Assembly: GCA_019648995.1 (NCBI GenBank)
Contig: BLXT01002375.1
Coordinates: 71,410-93,672, forward strand
DNA from: Plakobranchus ocellatus
Taxonomy: Eukaryota; Mollusca; Gastropoda; Plakobranchidae
DNA: 22,263 bases
Direction: 5' to 3'
Shown here piece by piece: positions 1 through 22,263 of this stretch. Below the pieces are notes generated by a model. That model searched no databases. It had not been told where the DNA came from and saw only the letters and a program-made list of their open reading frames with translations. How positions within the stretch are numbered: the first letter of the stretch is position 1; the number at the start of each line of letters is the position of its first letter. A program made the translations under genes and the position numbers.

Positions 1-757
1 TGCGGTCCAAGGTATCTGGAGCATTCTTCTAAGGAACCACATTTCTGTTGCTTCTAGCTTATTTTGAATTTGCTTTGAGATTGTTCATGCTCTTCACATC
101 CATACATTAGAACAGGTTCTATGTAGCACTGGAGGGCTCTTTTCCTCGTTTCGATGGAGATGTGTTTATTTGTCAGGATTGTTTTCATCTTTTGAAAGTT
201 GATCTTTGCCTGAGCAGTTCTTGCTGATATTTCTCTGTTTGTTTTGCCATCGTTTGAAATTATTGTTCCTAGATATTTGAACTTTTCTGTTTGTTTGAGT
301 TTTACTTCATTGATGAATATATCACATTTTGGGGATTCTTGTTTGCGACTGATTACCATCACTTCTGTCTTTTTACTGTTCAGTTCTAACCCTTTCTTTC
401 TGCTTTCTTCTTCAACGATATTTAGAAGTTTTTGCAGGTCTTCTTTGTTTTCAGCTATTAGCACTGTGTCGTCAGCATATCTTAAGTTGTTTATGTTCTG
501 CCCGTCCACCTTAATTCCTGGGCGATTCTCCAAATTTCGCATGATTATCTCACTGTAGAGGGAGAAGAGATCTGGGGAGAGAACACAGCCTTGCCTGACG
601 CCTCGTTTTATATCCTGAAATGTGCTGGTTTTCTTTTCGATTCTCATCGGTGCTGTTTGTTCCCAGTACATGGTTTTTATTATTCTTAAGTCTTTTCCAT
701 CAATTTTAAGTTGTTTCAACTGCGTTATTATCTCATCGTGGCGTACTCTGTGAAAAA
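1..757 (-). mobile_element. LINE reverse-transcriptase fragment (decayed)
   Basis: This is part of the reverse transcriptase of an APE-type non-LTR retrotransposon, read on the minus strand. An open stretch of 221 codons (719 down to 54) begins with KQLKIDGKDLRIIK and contains RGVRQGCVLSPDLFSLYSE and the catalytic box RYADDTVLIA, with YADD at about residues 81-84. The thumb-like part KKGLELNSKKTEVMVISRK and FKYLGTIISNDG follow. Homology extends upstream of 719 to about 755 (FHRVRHDEIITQ, matching the AFDxVxH box). Downstream of YGCE there is a frameshift, and a TGA stands where the family usually has Trp. Reading then resumes as KLEATEMWFLRRM up to the window edge, so the copy is dead and its 3' end lies outside. 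The family is one whose copies are often mis-annotated as craniofacial development protein 2-like. I do not assign a clade. Confidence 0.93.
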
Positions 758-994
758 CATGGACTGGGCATCAGAAATGAGCGAGGTGAGAAGTTAATTG
801 AATGGTGTCAGACAAATGATATCATAGTGGGAAACACATGGTTCCAACAACCTCCAAGGAGAAAATGGACATGGAAAAGCCCTGGTGACGAGACCAGAAA
901 CCAGATAGACTATATGATGATATCTAAAAGATATAGAAATGCATTGCTATCGGCCAAAACATACACAAGCGCGGATTGTTACAGTGACCATGTC
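758..994 (+). mobile_element. LINE APE-endonuclease fragment, inverted relative to the RT piece
   Basis: An open plus-strand frame reads HGLGIRNERGEKLIEWCQ, then GNTWFQQPPRRKWTWKSPG, then RNQIDYMMISKRYRNALL and ends in SDHV. These are the last parts of the APE-like endonuclease that precedes the reverse transcriptase in the same LINE family. The IDY and SDH motifs carry conserved endonuclease residues. The piece abuts the minus-strand RT at about 757/758, in head-to-head order. About 300 residues that should lie between SDHV and the RT start are missing. Homology stops abruptly at 994, where mariner sequence begins. It is a fossil and makes no complete protein. Confidence 0.9.
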
Positions 995-1257
995 GATCAA
1001 ACAGCACTCTGTTATAGAGTTTTTTTCGATCACGGCTCATCGAGAGAAAGTTGACTGCATGATTAGAACAAATCGAAGGATCAAACAAAACAAAAGGAAA
1101 TTGCCAATGCAGTAGGCATTTCGAAAGAACGAGCGCACCATATCGTCACAACTGTACTGGGTTGCCGAAAAGTCTCTGCCCGTTGGGTCCCAAGACAGCT
1201 CACTGTAGAGCTGAAAGCGCAAAGAAAGGACATGTGTACTCAACTCTTAGAGCTTTC
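995..1257 (+). mobile_element. mariner transposase fragment (HTH region), internally deleted
   Basis: From 996 the plus strand reads IKQHSVIEFF, the start of a mariner transposase. It then jumps to ITAHREKVDCMIRTNRRIKQ and, after one frameshift near 1090, to KEIANAVGISKERAHHIV, TTVLGCRKVSARWVPRQL and KAQRKDMCTQLLE. These match the second helix-turn-helix region and the WVPRxL segment just before the DDE/D catalytic domain. About 60 residues of the N-terminal domain are missing, and the catalytic domain is absent. The fragment runs into an oppositely oriented mariner piece at about 1253-1260. Confidence 0.9.
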
Positions 1258-1555
1258 GACTGTCTTCATTCTTGCATGAATATTTGCAGCAGAACATCCC
1301 TCAGCTGCCAAAAACTCAATAACAGAGTGCTGTTTGATGAGAAGGTCATTGGACGTCGCCATTGTCTCATAAACATGGCTACCCCATCATGTGTTGCACG
1401 TCACTGCATTATGAGTACAAATGACGACACACAAACTTATTGTTCTAGTTAAGCCTAGAAAATGGTTCGAGAGTATATGTATGAAATTTTAGGTCGATGT
1501 GACGAAAAACGACTGAGTTATTAGCAAACGGAACTTAATTATCTGCCTGCCCTCG
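1258..1555 (-). mobile_element. mariner 5' end: terminal inverted repeat, leader and transposase N-terminus
   Basis: Read on the minus strand, the piece begins at a TA dinucleotide (1556-1557, the mariner target site) followed by CGAGGGCAGGCAGATAATTA, which looks like a mariner terminal repeat. After a leader of about 190 bp an ATG at 1362-1360 opens MATSNDLLIKQHSVIEF, then LAAEGCSAANIHARMKTV. This is the N-terminus of the same transposase family as the neighbouring plus-strand fragment. Coding similarity ends at about 1258, where the plus-strand fragment meets it. No matching repeat is seen at the other end, so the copy is truncated and inactive. Confidence 0.85.
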
Positions 1556-1810
1556 TATTACTAATACCTGGTGGGAAATGCTTGCCACTGCTATCCACAA
1601 ATATCGCAATGTTTAAGTCTAGGTCAGCCTAATGTCACAGTGTCACACCTTTTTTTCCTCTCCTGTGCACCCCTACCCCCCATCCCAAATCTCACACCCT
1701 TGCAGTGACTCAATCACAATGAATAGTCTGTGTTATCAGGCACATTAATTTTGTTGCAAGACGCGCCCAGGCAAAAGCATTTTGGTTTAGTTTGATCTGA
1801 AAACCGGACA
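1556..1810. other. unassigned sequence between transposon pieces
   Basis: I recognise no coding or repeat family here. There is a short C-rich stretch near 1660-1690 in otherwise AT-rich DNA. The part from about 1780 may already belong to the pogo-like element on its right, because it resembles that element's subterminal sequence. Confidence 0.4.
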
Positions 1811-1961
1811 TGTCGAATTAAGAGAAATGAGCGAAGCAGCATGTCGATTTAAGCAAAGTTCAGTAAGTAAGGATTAAGACTGAGGGAATTATTTGGGACT
1901 TTTTAAGTGTGTTGAAAGAAAATGTCGAATTGTGAGATGTCAAATTAAGTGGAGTGCACTG
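1811..1961. mobile_element. pogo/Tigger-like DNA transposon end (right terminus)
   Basis: Read on the minus strand from 1961, the sequence starts CAGTGCACTCCACTTAATTT, next to a TA at 1962-1963. It is followed by repeated variants of CTTAATTCGACA (plus-strand TCGAATTAAG at 1813, TCGATTTAAG near 1844, TCGAATTGTG near 1924 and TCAAATTAAG near 1940). A CAGT terminus with a TA target site and repeated CTTAATTCGA subterminal motifs is the usual look of pogo/Tigger-type elements and their short derivatives. I cannot see a matching left end, and no transposase remains. The left boundary is a guess. Confidence 0.55.
1827..1862 (+). CDS. candidate RARS2 exon 1 (alternative A, weak)
   Basis: A 12-codon stretch MSEAACRFKQSS ends at a good donor (TCA then GTAAGT) in phase 0, which is the phase exon 2 needs. 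From memory, human RARS2 exon 1 also carries 36 coding bases and ends in phase 0. Against it, the stretch lies inside the pogo-like element and shares its TCGATTTAAG motif, so the match could be chance. Confidence 0.2.
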
Positions 1962-3262
1962 TAGTCAGCAGTGAGGGTTTTGCAGTCCGCTTGAATGAGT
2001 TGAAAGTGCATTTAAAAACTATTGTTGATGTTAAAAATGCAGAAAAATTTTCAAAGAATGTTTTTGGGGTGATTAGATAGATCATAATTGATATTTAATA
2101 AGCTCTTTAGCCTTTCAAACAACAACATCACAAAAATGGAAAGTATGTGTGCCGCATTTAAAACAACTGACAAACAAAAAAAATTTAAACAAAATATTTA
2201 AACCCACAAAGAGGCATAATCTTGCTTTTGCAGCTTCTTCACATTATTAGCAAAGCACAACACATAATAACAAGCATATATCATCTTTCTTTTATTTATA
2301 TATTAGTTGTTCAAATCAAAGCATGCGATTTGGGACAAGTTTGTGGCATCTGCCTTTAAAGTTTTAAAGTTAGAGGTATTTTACCCTGTTCGTTTTTTAA
2401 AGGGGCTTAACCCAGCATGCCGTGCCTTCATTTCATCACAACCTTAATGTTATTATGATCAGAAAAAAATTTACCCTCAAGTCTCCCTAGATCTAGAGTT
2501 GTAAATTCATTTTTGCCTGATATTTTATAACAAACAAAAAAAAAAACATTGAATGTTCGCTTCGATCATATTGCACAAAAGCTATAAATAATAAAATGCA
2601 AGAGCAGCATCAAATTTTTAAATTTTGTAATAAAAATATGAATATTGCATATGTTACACGTGTACTGGGCCTATGCCCGAGAAAATAACTCTTGGCAGGA
2701 AAAAAAATGACATTTTTTTAAGTTAAAGAAGGTTTTTTTTTGCCATGAGGGCAAATTTACCAACCTGCCAACCCCTATTTTGTATCAGATGAAAAAATAT
2801 GTCAGGCCTTCAGGAAAAATATAAGTGTCAGTCTAAAAAATATTGAGGAATAATGTATCATCTGATTGCGCAACCAATTAGGAAAAGCTACAGCGTGCAT
2901 ATGAGCAGTAAAAAAGAGCTGTCCACCTGAAGTTTTCTCTTTCCTCTCACTGCCTTATCCCTATCACTAATCCACTTTATTGTCTTCACTCCATACCTGT
3001 TTGCCATCATATTATTGCATTTGACTCATATTCTTGTATGTTTAAATGCATGTTTAATTGTTGATTTGTATCGGGGTTTTTTTTTTTGTGTGTGTAGTAA
3101 TATATGAATTATTATTTTTGAAATTTCTGAATTTGTAAATTAATCTACAGTCGGATAATTTCACAAAGTGTGTAGGCAAACTTCGCCACATTAGATTTCA
3201 AAGTAAGCTTAATTATATGCTTGAAAATAGTCGGCTGGGTGTATCATTATTTTTTTTTTACC

Positions 3263-3331
3263 ATGGGCAAAACAAGAGAAAAGAGGTATTTTTATGCTAG
3301 TGGATGTTTTACTTTAATATTAATAAACTTT
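3263..3331 (+). CDS. candidate RARS2 exon 1 (alternative B, weak)
   Basis: The ATG sits in a near-ideal context (ACCATGG). It opens 23 codons, MGKTREKRYFYASGCF then TLILINF, ending at TTT followed by GTAAGT in phase 0, which would join to the ISRCIKGVK start of the 4434 exon. Several Lys/Arg and a hydrophobic stretch would suit a mitochondrial targeting peptide, as this enzyme needs. Nothing in the residues is conserved enough to prove it. Confidence 0.25.
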
Positions 3332-4096
3332 GTAAGTACTGTTTTGTTTTAAATTAATATTTAGTTGGCATCTGCCTCCTTTCTTTTTGCTTTCATACAG
3401 TGAGAAATAAACAAGGATAATTTTGTTGTAGCACAATTCAGGCATGCTAGACTATCACATTTGACTCAAATAGCCCAAAAGTGCAGATGAAACACTTAAT
3501 GTTGACAACATTGCTTCAACTCTTTGTGAGCCTATATGATTCAAGCACATTGAAAACTAATGCCTACATATATTCAATTTCCTTATTTGCCAAAAACAAC
3601 CCAATTTGCATATATGTAAATTAATATTGAAGGCTCTAGAGCCTTTTAAACAAATGTGGTCCCTATTTTTCAAGGAGACACAATTCAATTTTTCAAAGGG
3701 TTATAACTCGCCTTATTGACACTTATTTTTATGGTATCAAGTGAAATTATATGACAAATATGTTCTGTTATTTGAAAATATAGCGGCACGTTTTATGAGA
3801 GTGATTGTGAGTGAATGTGCCGACTTTATTCAAGTTATTGTTTTAAATTTAAAAAAAATAATTCAGTTTCATAGAAATCTAAAATGTTCCTGGCAAAAAA
3901 ATAAAAAAAAGAAAAACTAAATTATGAATATAGTTAAAATAAGAACAGAACACGACAAGCTGTGAAACACCATTATCTGATGATGGCGAAATAAGTCATT
4001 CTTGGCGGCGAAATTATGTATAGGGTGGTAAATTTTCCCTAATGGGGATAGCTGCAAAATTGGATTTAAAGTGCACTGAAAACGAAGCAAAACTGA

Positions 4097-4111
4097 CCAA
4101 TCACATATTGG
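4097..4111. promoter_or_regulatory. inverted CCAAT pair, possible promoter element
   Basis: CCAAT and ATTGG face each other across five bases, about 320 bp before the first confirmed exon. Just upstream are two GGCG-containing stretches (ATGGCGAAAT near 3983 and TTGGCGGCGAAA near 4002), unusual in this AT-rich DNA. CCAAT boxes are common in housekeeping promoters. With no mapped transcript this stays a guess. Confidence 0.2.
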
Positions 4112-4400
4112 CCATTGAGGAGAAAACAAAACAAGGTCATGTTTTGTTTCCTTCAGTCATACAGAGCTTAACTTTTACACAAAGAAGATAATTGTTCATA
4201 GACCCCTCAATGTGGCAAAATAACCAGCCACTAACTTAATTTTTCTTCTACCCAACTCCAGGTTTTTTGTTGGATGATTTTTAAAAAAAATCTGGAATAA
4301 AATGTTCTGTATTATCCAAAGACTTAAAAGTGCCCATTTCTCAAAACTTTTTTTCCCCTTCTCTCGACCTAAATAATTTATTATGAAATGGACTAATGAC

Positions 4401-4433
4401 ATGTATATATACTTTCATCCCTTTTTATTTCAG
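4401..4433 (+). CDS. candidate direct RARS2 start without exon 1 (alternative C, weak)
   Basis: An in-frame ATG at 4401 reads MYIYFHPFLFQ straight into ISRCIKGVK with no stop, so the gene could start here without splicing. The same bases form a typical acceptor (CCCTTTTTATTTCAG), which argues that they are intron and that an upstream exon exists. Confidence 0.2.
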
Positions 4434-19447
<15,014 letters not shown>

Positions 19448-20639
19448 ACTTTATTTTGCTTTTAATTATGAACAATGTGAGCTTTAGCACAAAAACAAAT
19501 TTTCCTCCAGGGGTCAGCACTTGGAGGCTATAATGGTGACACATCCCACATCGCTAAGCATATGCTCAGGGGGAATTATCAATGTGCTGTCAAAAAATTT
19601 CAACATTTGATCCTGATCATTCTACCATAGAGTCGTTCAAAAGCTTAATTTCTTTGATGCAATAACTTTACTGTAAAAAGTTTGTTAACAACACTTTGAA
19701 TCAACCTTTATCTTGCGTCAATTTTTTTTCTAGATTCAAGGGTATAATATGCAACACAAATAAATTTGGTTTTAAGAATGTCTGATGGGTGTTCATGTTA
19801 AAAATGTTGGGCGAAATTTATGATGATTTTGGAATTTGAAGGACAGACAGAAAACAATAAAAAAGAAATTACTCAAAACTAATTTAGTCATATTTGGAGT
19901 GTGAATCAAAGTGTATGGTACCAAAGAACTAAATAAACTTCCTCTAATTCGAGTAAATTTGAGTACATGGTGAACTTTGATTAAAACATAAGCAGATAAA
20001 AATCATGCTAGTCCTGGTATGTACATGTATAATTTGTGTTCTTCAAGAAGATAAACAAATAAACATGATTTGTTTGAATAAGTTTTTTATTTGCATTTGT
20101 TCCTCATATATTTGTTCTTTTTCTGTATCTATGAGATAGCTCACTGGCAACAAGTTCATCCATGAGCTATTTGTGTTTCACCTTGTTACAAAGTCAGTCA
20201 AACACCCTTTCCTCTCTATATTCTACTAGTGTTATTGCACACAACCATTATTCCTTACTGTATACTGGTACCAACAAACTGGGTGCACACATTTCCTCAG
20301 GCTCAACTTGCATACATCCCATACATTTACTCTTTAATTAAGTGTTGCAGTAATCCACCCCAAAATTTTAAAACAATGGTTAAATCACCCCAACCTTAAC
20401 CATGCCATCACTGTTCCATCGCAAGACAGGATGTTTTGTTTCAGACAGCTTCACATTCCCTTTCTTTTTTGTGAAATTAGCTTTTTGGCTACATTTCCCA
20501 GCTTGTTTGTATCATAAATGTGTCTTTTGTCTTGTCAACAGATCTTGGTCGTAATTTTGGAATAGTAGGTAACTGAGGCAGGATTCCAATCAATACCAGT
20601 CTAAACATAATGAATGGTTTATAATATTTAAATATTCTA
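19448..20639 (+). other. RARS2 3' UTR and downstream non-coding region
   Basis: After the stop there is AT-rich sequence with several AATAAA signals (19759, 19856, near 19932 and near 20056), so the transcript probably ends between about 19780 and 20090. Beyond that I see no coding sequence. Confidence 0.6.
19759..19764 (+). promoter_or_regulatory. RARS2: candidate poly(A) signal AATAAA
   Basis: This is the first canonical AATAAA after the RARS2 stop, 312 bases downstream. A second lies at 19856-19861. Which one is used cannot be told from sequence alone. Confidence 0.45.
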
Positions 20640-21125
20640 AATTTTACTGTGAGCTTTGGTCATCTCATTAAGGAATACCAAAACTGCATTTTTATTTTGT
20701 GTATTTATTGATTTGTCTGATATCTCTCCAACCAAAAGAATTTCACTGTAGAGATTGAAGAAGATTTGCCTTCTTGTCTAACTCTGCCTTAAAATGATAG
20801 CAGTAACACTAATGTAATGGTGTGGCTGTCGAGTTTTTTGTAAAGCCTTACAATGATAAACATGTATGTAACTCGCTGCAATTCAACCTCTGCACTTTAC
20901 AATTGATCTTTTAACCGATTCAAAATTATTGCTTTGAAGTTCAGATAAAACTTTTTGAAGTTGAAGTGAATGATGTTCTCAGACATCATGGACCAGACTA
21001 GCTCAAGACAAAATAGACGGGTTACTCTACAGATCTTTTTTCTCCCAATAAATTCCAATGCTATGCCTTGGATAATTAGATGTATTGAAAAACTTGAAAT
21101 TGAAATCGTGACTTGGGGAAACACT
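20640..21125 (-). mobile_element. strongly decayed LINE reverse-transcriptase relic
   Basis: The minus strand from about 21040 reads GRKKICRVTRLFCLE, then MMSENIIHF, KKFYLNFKAII and NRLKDQL. These parallel the LINE boxes with GF..GKGTRNAIF, the KKxYLxFIDYTKAFD palm strand and DRVKHDQL. Further along, 20788 to 20702 gives GRVRQEG and, after a frameshift, FFNLYSEIL, the counterpart of GVRQGC..LFSLYSEI in the copy at the left end of the window. A weak NAVLV near 20680 may be the remains of the YADDTVLI box. Several frameshifts and stops make it clearly dead and older than the first copy. Confidence 0.7.
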
Positions 21126-22098
21126 CAACTTGAATTTGCAAAGATTATTCATTTTGCGCTACCAACCAGGGCAATCCTTAGGATAAAAAAACTTAGGTTT
21201 ATATCACAGATGAATGATTAAATAAGCATAGGATAATCATGAATTGGTATACACGCTGACTCACATACTCTTGTCATAAGATTGCATCACCAAAAGGTTT
21301 ATATACTTTTAAGGACACCTTATGAACGATCTAGATCCAGACACATGTAGATATCTAGATTCTAGTCTAGTCTATATATTCAAGAGGCAATGGCAATTTT
21401 ATGAACACTTAGCTCAAAATAGAACCGTTCTCCTCTTAAAATAAAACCTCCAGTTGCAGATTCATCATAAAACTAAATTTGCACAAAAATAATCGGGTAA
21501 TGAAACCTTATTGAAATCAAATAATTGAAGAAGATTCATGCTGAAGTGCTTTGAAAACAAAGCGTTGAAAAGAGGAATAGAAGTCGGACCGGAACTTTTG
21601 TTTTGAAATGTGAAACGTTGAGTACCCTATTCTTTAAAAAAAAAATAATAATAAAAAGCAAATCAAGGACAATTAACATGATAACTGTTACTTAAAATTC
21701 AATCACTGGACTTGTTACTCGAAAGAGATATTACAATGTCACCATTCAAGGTTAAAATCACTGTGCCTTTACGATATTATAGACAGTTGGAGCATGGTGC
21801 TAAATGAAAAGGGCATACGTAATCCATGAAAAAGTATCTTCCTTGATCCCAGAGATTTACCGTTATATGAAAAGGATCCCACTCTACTTTGGCTATCGTC
21901 GAATCTTGGCTCTTAGACAATTCTTGTCATATTTATTTTTTATGCTCTTTTGTTTTATCCCTTTGTTTTCTTCTTTTCTTTTTTATCTTCAGTTAGGCAA
22001 GGTGAGCGACTGGGGAAGCTCTGGAAAGAATGTGTAGAGCAGTTGACTGCGAAGGATAGAGACTGATATAAAGGAGTTAGTGGTGAATCTCTGTGTGT
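21126..22098. other. non-coding region with a CTAG-rich palindromic patch
   Basis: There is no convincing gene here. At 21328-21375 there are the palindromes GATCTAGATC (21328-21337) and TAGATATCTA (21348-21357), then CTAGTCTAGTCTA. A T-rich tract followed by TTCAG at about 21992, then TTAGGCAAG and GTGAGC, resembles splice sites around a 9-base segment, but no protein similarity supports an exon. Confidence 0.5.
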
Positions 22099-22263
22099 GG
22101 GAAGGGAGGGGGGAAGAGGAGAAGGAGGAGATGGAGGGTTGTGGACATAAACAATTGCAATTTAATAGAGAAGGAAGAGGCAGCGAGGGGGTGTGTATGG
22201 CATCAGTATGAGGTGGAAAAAGTTGAAAAAAAAAGTGTGAGGTTTTTTTTTTTTTTTTTGGGG
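22099..22263. repeat. purine/G-rich tract and terminal T run
   Basis: From 22099 to 22131 every base is A or G (GGGAAGGGAGGGGGGAAGAG and on). Further G-rich stretches follow to about 22200, and the window ends in a T17 run with GGGG. It is simple-sequence DNA that could form triplex or quadruplex structures. No gene is seen. Confidence 0.75.

Larger units (their letters stand above)
1964..4433. other. non-coding region upstream of the first confirmed RARS2 exon
   Basis: This is AT-rich DNA with many short A and T runs and no recognisable protein or RNA gene. It should contain the 5' end of RARS2: the promoter, first exon and intron 1, or a promoter placed directly before the 4434 exon. Weak candidates for those parts are listed separately (1827, 3263, 4097, 4401). 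No exon of another gene was seen on the minus strand. Confidence 0.5.

Noticed and set aside
244-558. Plus-strand open frame of 104 codons
   Set aside because: It is the antisense shadow of the LINE reverse transcriptase, which has clear RT motifs on the other strand.
1162-1452. Plus-strand open frame of 96 codons
   Set aside because: It crosses the two opposed mariner fragments in a frame that matches neither transposase.
20970-21221. Plus-strand open frame of 83 codons
   Set aside because: It overlaps the minus-strand LINE relic and shows no similarity of its own.
21804-22037. Open frame of 77 codons with a hydrophobic Phe/Leu-rich segment
   Set aside because: The hydrophobic part is translated from a T-rich tract. 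No similarity, conserved motif or supported splicing was seen.

Overview
The window is nuclear DNA of an animal, probably an invertebrate. The evidence is one gene cut into many short exons by AT-rich introns with standard GT..AG ends, frequent homopolymer runs, low CpG, and decayed LINE and mariner copies. No bacterial operon, ribosome-binding site or CRISPR is present. A mollusc or other lophotrochozoan would fit the LINE family and intron style, but that placement is a weak inference.

Region 1-1963 is transposon wreckage. It holds a reverse-transcriptase piece of a LINE on the minus strand (1-757), an endonuclease piece of the same LINE family on the plus strand (758-994), a plus-strand mariner transposase fragment (995-1257), and a minus-strand mariner 5' end with its terminal repeat (1258-1555). 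A pogo/Tigger-like transposon end lies at about 1811-1961. Region 1964-4433 is non-coding upstream sequence that may contain the promoter and first exon of the main gene.

Region 4434-19447, plus strand, is the one real host gene: mitochondrial arginyl-tRNA synthetase (RARS2). Nineteen consecutive exons can be read, all with GT..AG junctions and compatible phases. Together they make 1734 nt, or 577 residues plus stop, with the class I HVGH motif, the GMSTR form of the KMSKS loop, a DALR-type anticodon-binding domain and the natural C-terminus. Only the short first coding exon is unsettled, and three candidates are given. Introns run from 219 to 1946 bp and hold simple repeats, an 18-bp perfect tandem repeat (intron 13) and a 68-bp tandem duplication close to an acceptor (intron 16).

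Region 19448-22263 holds the 3' UTR with several possible poly(A) signals, a second and much more decayed copy of the LINE family (about 20640-21125, minus strand), a CTAG-rich palindromic patch and a purine/G-rich tract at the end. I found no second host gene and no undescribed multi-gene system. The observations most worth checking are the inverted LINE and mariner composites at the left end and the identity of RARS2 exon 1.
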